Assembly: GCA_951799405.1 (NCBI GenBank)
Contig: OX637345.1
Location: 3,906,001 to 3,970,000 of the forward strand
Direction of reading: 5' to 3'
DNA: 64,000 nt
DNA from: Agapetus fuscipes
Lineage: Eukaryota; Arthropoda; Insecta; Trichoptera; Glossosomatidae
Shown here: piece by piece, positions 33,901 to 45,900 of the stretch
How positions within the stretch are numbered: the stretch's first letter is position 1
How the letters are laid out: the number at the start of each line of letters is the position of its first letter
Program-made: the position numbers and the translations under genes
Notes under the pieces: model-generated
The model's database searches: none
What the model was told of the DNA's origin: nothing
Seen by the model: only the letters and a program-made list of their open reading frames with translations

Positions 33901-36900
33901 AAAAGCAATTGACAAATTGACAATTTGTAAGCAAAAACAAGCAGTAGAAAGAGACAAGAGAATTATCAAAAAATATTAGAGCAAGAAAACCTTTTGTTAT
34001 CAACACCACAAGAAGAATGATAGCAGTACCTCTGAAAAGTTTAATAAATACATACAAAAGATCCATAAGATTTTAAAAACATTTTAAATATTTCTGGCAG
34101 GCATAGGCGCTGCGAAGAGGCAAATATATTTCAGGACAAATATTTTTACACGTATCAGTCGGTGTTATGGCCGAGGGTCAAGTCGCTATTCTTGACTAGC
34201 ATATTTGGAACAGAATAACACTGGTTCAAATCACGTCTGGCCCATTTAACCATAACTTCGACCTTGGTTCAACAGATGCTATTGCATGCACACAAGATTT
34301 TGCTTTCGCATAAGACAACCGGCCAGGCAAAATAGGTTGGAAAAAGTTGCAATCCTTAAAAAAACAAATCTGCTAGTGGCCGTGCAGTAAATATGAATCT
34401 TAAATGTAAATATATCCTTGCAACTTGAAATGAGAACCAGCCCCCTCGAGAGCCACATGTGGCTCCTTCTAGGACAACACGGTATGAATTGGCACTATAT
34501 GTGCAGCTAAGTTGCGTTTCCTTTTACATTGTGTTGCACATTAAACAAGATCCATTGACTTAGCTCATGAGAGAAAGTGAGCTTAGGGCTTTAGTAATGA
34601 TATAGTTTTTCTCGGGTTAGACCATGTTCTATTTGTAGTAATCTTGTCTGCCGACATTTCATTCCCTCGAGCGGGAAACATTTTCAAGGCTCGAAGCAAC
34701 GGGGCACCTTTATCCTCCGTTTGCTTTTGGCAACTGAACTTTTGCAAATAGAACATGGTCTAACCCGAGAAAAACTATATCATTGAACACCGACCATGAA
34801 AGTGAAAGTTTAAAGGGCTTTAGTAAGTTTGCCAACGTTGACGTTATATAAAAAAACAGCTATTTCCAACCAAGTTCTCAATTTTTACCTGTCAGCTTCA
34901 CTAGACAGTGATATGTGGCAGTTCCAGCCGCTCTCCAGCCCCATCTTCTCGCTGAACACGCGTGACCGCAGCTCATTCTCCTTGCTGAAGTGAACAAAGC
35001 GGATGCAGGCGCGGTCCAGCCGCTCAATCAGCTCCACCATGTCGCTCTGGGCCTGGTACTGCATGGTCACCATTCCTATAAACACCTGAACAAGAAAATA
35101 TTAAAGCCTGGTATTTTATGGTTGAACAAATGAAGACTACAGGGTAAAAACAAAGAATGTCAACACAAATAATAAAATAATCTACTAATGCTATCTAGTG
35201 GCATCTGTGTGTATCTAAAGCTCTGCAAAAATTTTAATGCAACAACAGTCGCTATCACAGTTTATGGCGGTATTTCCGATTCTTTATGACAGGCAACAGT
35301 GGCGGCTCTTCATTAGGGGAGGATGGGGATTATCCCTATGAACGAAATTGAAAACCAAAAAATTAAAAGAAGAGGAAACTGAAGAAGTACACAGAATTAA
35401 AAATATTATATGCCTAGTAGTAAATACGAAGCGCGTCACGCGAAGATCTTTGTTTATACACATATTATAATATTTGTTGAACTGTGGTGTAGTTTCAACA
35501 TAAAAATCGTCTTTGTTGAATGAAGTATGAAGCCCCTCTCCACACTTTCCTCGTACCTCGTTCCTGCGTGAACGCACGGAGAACGCCCGAAAAACGATGA
35601 TCGGGTATGACGTAGCAGCGGGGATGTTACAATAAGTCCTACTCGTTGCTTGTGTATGGGTGAGCTTTGCTCCTTGTATGTACGGTCTCTGTTCAATACA
35701 ATAAAGCTTTTCGCGCATGCGTACATCGATATCCAACTAATCGCCTATGGGGACAACTCACTTTGAACCTATGGAGAATTGACGTATATAATATAGTGCG
35801 ATGCTGGTATAATCTAAATCTAAATATAGCTTGTTCGATATGGAGCGTTGAAACAATATCAGTATAATATTATGAATGATCCTCTTGTTTTTCGGAGTTT
35901 TGGAGATTGCTCGCCATCACGTCATGTGATATATAATATTTTTTTCATTAGTTAATCGTTAAACCTAAGTTCAGACGTGTTTAACCGTGGGAGGTTGAAA
36001 ATAAAAATTTTGCTCCGTAAAATCGGAATTGTTTTAAAAATCGCGTTTTTTCGTAAAAAGATTGCATTGAAATTATCTTTCTTGTTTTGCAAATAATATT
36101 TGTGAAGAAAAACCAATTTTGGGATTGAAAATCTGTTGATTTGTGTTGATATATATTTTTTATGAAGTTTTCACAACGTCATCGCATTTTTGTGCAACCT
36201 TATTTTTTTTTTTTTACATTGGCCGCCCTGATATTTTAACAGCAACATTTAAAATATTTGTTTCCTTGTGGCCGACAAGAATTAAATTTTTCATACAGAA
36301 CACAGTGAATGAATAACATTTGAATACGCTTTGGCTTTATTTATGGAAAAAGGACTAATTATAAAAAATACAAGACGCTAATAACAAAGTGATCGATTAC
36401 TTTCCGAAGCAAAGAAATTGTACTACTAACGAAATTGCACCACTAACAACAACTGAAACTTAGGTAAGTAAGCATTTTTTTTCAGTGACTTTAATTCAAA
36501 ATAATTGTATCCTCTTATTTGCAACAGTGTTTCAACAAAACATGCTTTCTTATCAATTGTATGCTCACATACACATTTTTATTTGTTATGTTTTTTTTAA
36601 ATGTAAATGTTAAGTCGGTGCGCTTAAAATCAAACCATAAAAAGTACCACATTTTGTTGTACATATATTATGAACAGGTCCTTGGCTTAGATTTATACGT
36701 AACAATTCATTGGTGTATACTACCTGGGGTGCTATGGGGGGAGGGGGGGGGGGTCATTAACTATATTTCAAGGTCATCCCCTCTCGTAGATTTTAGCTTG
36801 AGCCGCTACTGACAGGCAATAACCATTAGAAATATAGACTCTCAAATTTATAACTTTGATTTACTCAAAATGTTCTTCAACTGACATTTCTTGTTCTTCC

Positions 36901-39900
36901 CCTGTAGTCTACAGTTGAGAAAAGACGAACTTCAGGTCAAAGAACAAAATCTTGGTTGAAGAACCTGAGACAGTAGTTTCGCAGAAGCACAATATCTCTC
37001 TTTCATGCAGCAGTATCGAAGATGCAAATATTCACTGAACAGGCACAGAGAGAAGAAGAAGATAATCTTATCTGTCAGGAGCAATGCAGCTTCCACTTTA
37101 AGTTAGTGGTTGGAGATGCCCGCTTTCCACTGCGAGCGGAGCGGACTCCGTACGGACTCCGCTCGACTAGCAACAGTAAATTTCATAGAAGTGCTTCCAC
37201 CGACAGCGCGTCAGCGGAGCGGACTGAGCGAGTACAAAGAGTTACAAAAATGGTCGCAGAGTTGAGCGAGTTTCCAGCGGACTCCGTACGGACTCCGCTC
37301 GACTAGCAACAGTAAATTTCATAGAAGTGCTTCCACCGACAGCGGAGTGAGCGGAGCGGACTGAGCGAGTAAAAATGGGTCCGCTGTGTCATGGTCTCGG
37401 CCGCTAGTTTTCAACTGACTCAGCTCCCCCGTGCCCCCCGCGCCAACCCGCGCAATTGCGTGACAGCGATAAAACACATCATACATTATTTTATAAATTT
37501 GAAAATATTAAAATGTATGTTTTATTTCAAACATCTACTTTTTATGTTTAAAGCAAAATAATACATTACTTTTTATGTTTCGAAACAAAAAAAAAACTCT
37601 TTTATTAATAATTAAAACGTTTGATCTGGGCGTAGGCTGCAACGAGCTGTCACACACAGTTGGCTCCGCTAAGCCCGCTGTAGATGGGAGGCAAACAACT
37701 CTTTCATCTGACTCATCTCATTTCCCGCCTAGCTCACTCCGCCGAGCTCGTTGGCTGTGGAAGGCAAATACCATTATTTTTTAAAACTCTTTCGCAATGG
37801 AAGGCCAAAACTATTTCACTACGCTCCGCTCAGCTATTTCCCGCTCCCGCTCTGCTATTTCCCGCTCGCAGTGGAAAGCGGGCATCAGACTGGCCCCCTT
37901 ACCTGTAAAAATTAGAATGTTTTAGTCACCTGATTACACTGGAGCTCAAAGCATCCGTCTGCGTCAATGACATCTTCATCTTTCATGTCACTGAACAGAA
38001 GAGAATCTGAAATGAATACAATGATTTCAATAAATCTGTTGTTCGGTAATAGAGTAAATTTAAGAATGCTTACGTTCAGAATGAGAAAATAGATTTTAGA
38101 TCTGTGATTGCAGAGGGCCTTTGAGGTGTGACACACATAAAAACAGAGGACTCTTATAATGTGTAATTTAAAAATAAATCAGCCTGATATGTATATGGGA
38201 GGTCAAGCAGAAATTTGTGCAAGAAGAGAGAGTGTTTTTTACCTGTAGAGTAGTGGTGTGCGGAGAGTGGCATCGGAGGTTCACTGAAGACAGGCGTGGC
38301 GGGGTACAGGGAGCGACAGTCAGCTGGCAACTCTAAATACATGGCTGCCAACTGCGCAGACACTCCCTGTCGGAGCGGCCTGTTGAAGGAAGAAAAAGAA
38401 AACAAAGATGATTATGATGAAGATGAATGACTTCATCAGCAGGTTGACAGGTAGGTCGACAGGTGGTTAATGCTTTTGTGACGTCTCAAGTTGACTATTG
38501 CTCAACGCTGTATATAGGTCAGCCGAAAAAACAGTTCAGCCGGCTTCAATCTGTGCTGAACTCTGCAGCAAGACTCATATTCGGGGTGTCCAAATTTACT
38601 CATATTACTCCATTGTTAAAAAAACTGCATTGGTTTCGTTTTCCGGAGAGGGTGGTCTACAGTGTTTGTCTAATAGTTTACAAAGCTGTCAATGGTGCGG
38701 CTCCTTCTTATGTGTCTGATACATTCTTACCCGTCGAAATAGATTTGAGGTGCCAGACGCTAAGATTTGCGGAGTATAGAGTGGTTGACTTAATCCAGCC
38801 GTACCGTCAGACACGCACTAATTATGGGGACCCTGTTTTCCAGTTTGCGGGTTCAATGGAGTGGAACAGACTACCACCTAATGTGAGGAAGGCAAAAACT
38901 GTTGGTATCTTTAAAGGAACACTAAAGACGCATCTTTACAAAAAATCTTATCCGTGATTTGAGAGGGCCCTTGAGGTGTGACACACATAAAAACGGTGCT
39001 CTTTAATTATTATGGGTACCTTCTAAATAAATTATCCTTGTATATATAATGGCACAATCCTTTTCTTCATAGCTTTAATAGTCTGTTTAATGAATATTTT
39101 CCTGAAAGTAATCACCTACCGGTATGCAAATGCTGAGCAGTACGCTGTGAGGGAGCTCCGCTGGTAGAAGTCCTGGACTTTCTTACGATCTGAAGGAGAC
39201 AGGGCGCATAGCTCATTGCCATTCCAGTATTCTACGCACGAGTCCAGAATTATGTCAGCTGTGCCCTGAAAGAAACACATTCATTTAGCCTTGCTTGAGT
39301 TGGTGTAACGGGAAACAAGCTCTTGAGGTGTAATACAACGTTATTAAAGCTGCCTAAATGGTGTAATTTCTTACCCCGTTGTCTCCCAAGAGATTGCATG
39401 TGGCGAGTGTAACCTATTTATTTTCCCGCTTTACTCCAACCACTTCACTTGAAAAGGGGGTTTCCCAGCTCCTACAAACCACAACCGGAAAGCAGCTCTC
39501 CAGTGTCAACAGGCAGCGGGGAAAGCCAATACTTCTGTGCAATATCGGTCATCAAAAATAATCAGTAAATTCCTAGTTTACTTATATACTAAAAAGGCAA
39601 ATATAAATTAAAAGGCAAGTTTGTACCTGCGTCATGAGTTGCAGACCGCCCGCTTGGTCCCGAATGACGACGCCCAACATGTGAGGCAGCGGAACCTTGA
39701 CACGCGTACTTAGATGCAGAGAGCGGGCAAAGCGAGTGTCTCGACGTATCACCTCTGGTTGCTATGAAACAAATAACAACAAAACATGTTTTTAGGCTTT
39801 CACTGCCGAATTCAGATGCTTGATTTTGTGTTTCCGGGCGTTGATCGTGGTCCATAGTTCATAGACGATAACGTTTGACGAAGCGTAAGCTGAAGTCTTC

Positions 39901-42900
39901 AAGAAGTACCAAAAAGAAGAAAAAGAAAAAAGAAGAATTATGGACCACGGTCAAAGACAAGAAACACAAAATCAAGCAACAATCTATAATAATCTATAAT
40001 CTAAGTTGCAAGGATATATTCATTCAAAGCTCTCAGATGTATGCCCACAAACAAACACGTGTAGTTCGCGCTTACAAATGCTGATTGTGTACTTACAAAT
40101 AAAATCCAAACCTCAAATGAACATAAGCCCTGCAACTCTTGCCGACATTCCCTGAAACAGGGGTGACATTGGCAAAGTGAACCATTTTTTACAGTATGGG
40201 TGGTCAGCCTCATACAAACCTATAAGTCAAGGAATACGAGTAATAAATAACATTTAAGTATAAGAAAACAACAAAACCTTAAAAATAAATCTATACAAAA
40301 AAAGTAAAAAATGTCTTATGCAAAAAATGTAGCAAGCCAATAAACCAACATTAAAAATCAGCATTGCAGATTAGCCGCCACTTCTTCCTGTCCTTGCATA
40401 CTTCTTTCATTTCATCCAGAACAACAAAACAGTAAATCAAAAGTTCTCTTTCAGTTTTGACCACATGCAAAAATCTTCTGAAATTGAGGACCCAGTGAGA
40501 TGGTACAGATCAAGGAAGTGATTTTGGAGAGATCATGTCGATACCTTAAAGGTAAAACTGAATACGTGACATATTAAGCTAGCATGGGTTTCTCAGATAA
40601 ACAAACCTTTTCCCCTATTTTCTACAATAGAAAACAATACAACAATGTGAAAGTCCTGTGGTTTAGAAGTTTTTCATGAGCACTTTCTTGTAATTAGTTC
40701 ACTTACTATGAGAAGTTACTCACAATAAAATGTGTAATCCACGATTACTCAGAGAAGTGAACCAGCACTGATTCAGTTTTATCTTTAAGTTGCGATATAT
40801 ATATTTTGGTCTTGCCGTGTGAACATTTGCTTGGCTTCGTAGGAGGAACAGCATAACAAAGTGATGTTTATCAGATGCTTGAAGGTGGCCAGATGGTCTT
40901 GCAGCGTGAACACTTGCTTGGCCTCGTAGGAGGAACAGCATAATAAAGTGATGTTTACCAGGTGCCTGAAGGTGGCCAGATGGTCTTGCAGTGTGAACAC
41001 TTGCTTGGCCTCCTCCACAAAGCCAATTTGTTTAGCCAGCTCACAGAGGCAGCGCCTGTTTGTCACTGGAACCACATCCTCACTGGAATTCAGCATACAA
41101 TGTTTGATTAGAATAAGGCACAAAGTATGTACTGATCTCAAAACTATGAGAACTTGGCATTTTCATGACTCATTATTTTGCCAAAATGCCCATCTAAAGA
41201 ATGATCTACCAATATCTGTGTTCCCTTCTTAATTTAATCCGGTTTTATTCAAAACCAACATCAACCGCCACTTCCTTGCAGCGCCTCATGATAAAAGCAA
41301 CAATTCAAGCAACATCTCTGTGGCACCCATCCAGGGTGACATAGACCCTCAAGACTTTCAATTGGGAAGCCTCCCCCACAGGATTCCTAAAAAAAAAGTA
41401 CCTACATACTCAGTAATTCAATTTCTAGATTCAATACACTTTTCAGATATTAGACAAACCATTATAGGCGAGAACTTGTCAACGACGTTAGCCATGTTGA
41501 AAGCACCGGTTCCCATAGATCACCGAAGTTAAGCAACATTGGGCACGGACAGTACTTGGATGGGTGACCGCTCAGGTACACCGCGTGTCGTTGGCATCTT
41601 GGACCGGTCCGTAGTCCGTAGTGGCAACACTTCGGACTCGTAAATGGAAGGTTGTGGATTCGGATCCCGGCGGAGCACAAAAAATGTACCATTTATATTT
41701 TGAATGTGCTCTTCGCTGAGTTGAAAAATTCATAAAACCTTTACCAAAGACCGGTCACTGAAAGGTCCATCCAACCTTACAACAACTGGGTCTTGCTTGA
41801 GAATTGGCGCTTTCTACAGCGACGACCAAGCTCGCAGAGGGCTGTTGAGGTGTGATACACACAAAAACAGCGCTTACCAAATAAATCATCCTAATATTAT
41901 TTTTATTTATTTTAACTATCATTATTCTGGAAGTGTTACGTCGCCAACGAATTTTCGAGAATAATGAGAGTTTTCCCTTAACAGTTTGTCTTATGTCCAT
42001 GCTTACACATGCTGCATGTGTACCTACTTACAAAAAAAACAACTTCACATGCACATAAACCTTGCAACTGCTGCCACCTTTCCTTGAAACCCGGGTGGTA
42101 TTAACCAAAGTGAAGCAGTTTCTACAACATGGGGGTCAGCCTCATAATATAATATACCTACACACCGCTTACACTGAATATCAATAACAGCTGACTGGGC
42201 ACCCCTAGCCGAATGGCGATAGAGTTACAGTTAGTTTGAGTTATGTAGGTCCTTATAAAAATTAAAGTGAACCTTTGCGTGGCTTCACACGTGAGATGAG
42301 CGCAGAAGTGTGAGTAGTGCTCCTGGGTGTCCACATTGCAGGTGTTGAGGAGGATGGCCAGCCCCAGCGGCTTCAGGCAGGACAGGTGCTTCTTCCAGGA
42401 GTGGTCGTCAAACTCAAGGCCAAACGGAACATTCTGGTCGTGCGTCAGATCCAGCACCTGAACACAAACAAGCATGAAAAACAACTAGATGGAATATTTG
42501 AAATTTGGAAAATATTTGTACTCGTATATTTGGGAAAAGAGGAAAAGGAGACCGAGAAAATTATAGCTGGATCAGATGGGTGAAATTGTGAAAGAATGGG
42601 ATATGCAAAGCGATGTAAGAGAAGGAAATGTATGAAAAATATGAAGGATATGAATGAATTAAAGAGGTATGCAAGGATAAGAAAAAATGAAGGAAAATCT
42701 GCAGTATAAAGGTCCATCCAGCCTTACAGTAACTGGGTCTTGCTTGAGTATTGGCGCTTTCTACAGCGACAACCAAGCTCGCAGAGGGCTCTTGATGTGT
42801 GATACACACAAAAACAGCGCTCACCAAATAAATCATCCTAATATTATTATTCTTGTTTAAATAAATAAATAAAAAATAGATGTCATTGGGTAATTGTTAA

Positions 42901-45900
42901 TTAATAATTTATTAAAATACTAAAATAATTAATTATTAATTGATAATATTAATACTTGTACATGGCCAGACAAAATAGATTGGTGAATTGCAAGTCTCTT
43001 CACAAATCTATTTCTTTTACAACATAAAAAAAGTAAACATACAAAGAAAGAAAGAGTAGAAAGAAGAGCTCACCTCTGCGACAGTTGTTGAGGTTAAATG
43101 TGGCAGGGTAGTCATGGAGCAGTGCTGTTTGCTGGTCTCCAGTCCTGGATCCTTGTCCTTGTCTGCTGCACTGAGATGGCTGGCGGAACCCATGAAGCTG
43201 GTCTTGCTCGAGGATCGGGAGGTACCGCCTGAATTCCGGAGAAAGAACACTTTTTCTGCCGTCGGGTTCGGCCAGGAGAGGATGCCCTTTTTGTCTACAC
43301 AACACAATGCCTGAAATGTGAATATCATTGTTGTGTTAAAGATACTTTACATTTGCCAATGCTACTTCAGTTTCAGAGAAAGGGGGTAGGTTTTTTTGTT
43401 GATCCATGACTGAAAGGCACTCTTTCAGAAAGGACTCAAAACTCGTTTATTTAAAGACTCTTACAAAGTGCCTTTCAAGTGATTAAAGTCATGAAAAGGC
43501 ACTATATTAATCCCATTTATTATAATTATTATGTATTTTATTTTGACTAATAGATTGGTATGAGGCTAACCACACTAACTCAAAATAAATATTCAATTCG
43601 CCAATGGAAAGGGTGGTCTACTGTGTTTCTCTGATGGTGTACAAAGCCATCAATGGTGTGGCTTCATCATATCTGACTGACATGATTTCGCCTGTAGAGG
43701 TGGGTGCGAGGAGGCAGACACTCAGATCTGCGGGTGATGGTGTTATCGATTTGGTTCAGCCACGCCGTCAGACGCGCACACACTTTGGAGACCGAGCCTT
43801 CCGGATTGCGGGTCCGGTGGAGTGGAACAGACTGCCACCCGGGGTGAGAAAGTCTGAGTCAATAGGTGTATTTCGGAGAGCACTGAAAACTTATATTTTC
43901 AAACAAGTCTTATCCATGATCAGAAAGCCCTTCAGGTGTGACACACACAAAAACTCTTATTATGTGTACTATGAAATAAATTATCCTGTACTAATAATAA
44001 TAATGCCGCCCGTGCTGTTCATATGAGATTTGGGTCTTTCTTTTGTAAGTGCAAAAGTGGCAGCATGTGTAAGCGCAAAATTTCACATTCTGCTTGTCTT
44101 CCAATCCTTAATGTTGATGCATCTTTGCAACCTAGATCATAGGTGATTGACCATTAGAAAGAGAGTTATAAAGGCACAAGAAGGATAAAAAGATATGGCT
44201 CACCGTCACAGATCCCAGGACTTGGACGATATTCGCTGATCTAGCGACAAAGTTCTCCCTGCCGATCAGGATGTTGAAGAACGTCTTCCAGATGGACTTG
44301 TTGAAGGGGCCGTGCTCCCCGCCAGCCTTGAGGAGGGGATTGTCTTCGGAGACAGAGTTCCTGGACATCGTGGACACATACTTGGTGGAGCTCTGAAGTA
44401 AGTGCTTGAACCTACAAATTCAATAATAATAATAATAGTATGATGACTTATTTGGTGAGCGCTGTTTTTGTGTGTATCACACCTCAAGAGCCCTCTGCGA
44501 GCTTGGACGTCTTTGAAGAAAGTGCAAATTCTCAAGCAGAATCCAGTAAGGCTGGATGGACATATGGGGACCGGTCTTTGGTAAAGGTAGATTCATTTTT
44601 CAACCCACCAAAATCCCATATTCGAACACGATATGTTTTCTTGATCTGCTGGGATTCCAACCCAATGCCATCCAATCACGAGTCCGAAGCGATAGCCACT
44701 AGACTATGGAACAGTTAATGATGAGTCATATCTTACATCATTTGTCTTGGGTTTTTATTGTGTGAGTCCACATGCATGTGTAAGAGCGAGCTTATATGTG
44801 TCTGCTTGTGAGAATGCATTTAATATGAATCTTACATGTAAAATACATCCTTAATAGAGACTTTTGACTGCCAGGCGATCTATAATCTAAGTTGCAAAGA
44901 TAGAATAACATTCGAGATTCATTATTGATGCATATCCATGATGGTGCTCCTTGACTGATAGGTTGGTACGAGGCTGACCACCCGTGCTGTAAAAATCGTT
45001 TCACTTTTGCCAATGCCACCCCGGTTCAGGGAACGGTGGCAGGAGTTGCAAGGTTTATGCCCATGTGAGGTTTTCTTTATTTGTATGCACACATGCAGAA
45101 TGTGTAGGCGCGAACCTACATGTGCCTGTCTGTAGGCATGCATTTCATATGAGCCTTTAATGTTAACATATCCTTGCAGCTTAGATTATAGATTATAGAT
45201 AGATCCACAAGCAGAGACGTGTACCTAAGTGATGCGTTAAAAATAGAAACAGCAATAATAATGAGTATGGTTGTTGATAAACATTATTTAATGTTATATA
45301 AACATTAAAAATGTATTTCTGCATTTTCCTCACAAATCATGATTCCAAGAATCTAACATAATTAAAAATAAGGAATGGCAGTTTGTTTTAATCAGTATCG
45401 CTATCAGCCTTCTGCGTAAATACATTTTATTGAATAATACATTTACTCTTTGTTATAGTAATACGCATAATTAATGTAATGACTGGTTGCTATGGCAACA
45501 GGGATGTTATGGATATCCGTTTCCGGTCCGTAGTCCGGTGGTAGCACTTCGGACTCGTAAATGGAAGGTTGTGGGTTTGAATCCCGGCGGAACACAAAAG
45601 AATACCATTTATATTTTCAAAGATGCTCTTGGCTGGGTAGAAAAATTCATACACATTTACCAAAGACCAGTCACCAAAGGTTCATCCAGCCTTACAGCAA
45701 CTGGGTGTTGCTTGAGAATTGGCGCTTTGTAGCGACAACCAAGGTCCGGTCGATAGTTCAACTGGTAGAGTGCTTGCATTCCATACCATGAGCTCGGCTT
45801 CGAATCCCGCCGAAGGTTTCAGAAATGATTTCCCATTTCGGTGCATATTTCAAATCCCAAAATAAAATACCGGCAAGGTTTACTCAGCCTTCACAAGAAA

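Noticed and set aside
37022..37306. 94-aa ORF with repeated RTPYGLRST-type sequence
   Set aside because: It lies across the internal duplication of a MITE and has no known relative.
40785..41141. 118-aa minus-strand ORF as a separate repeat protein
   Set aside because: It is TMEM94 exon 10 read through into tandem copies of its own end.
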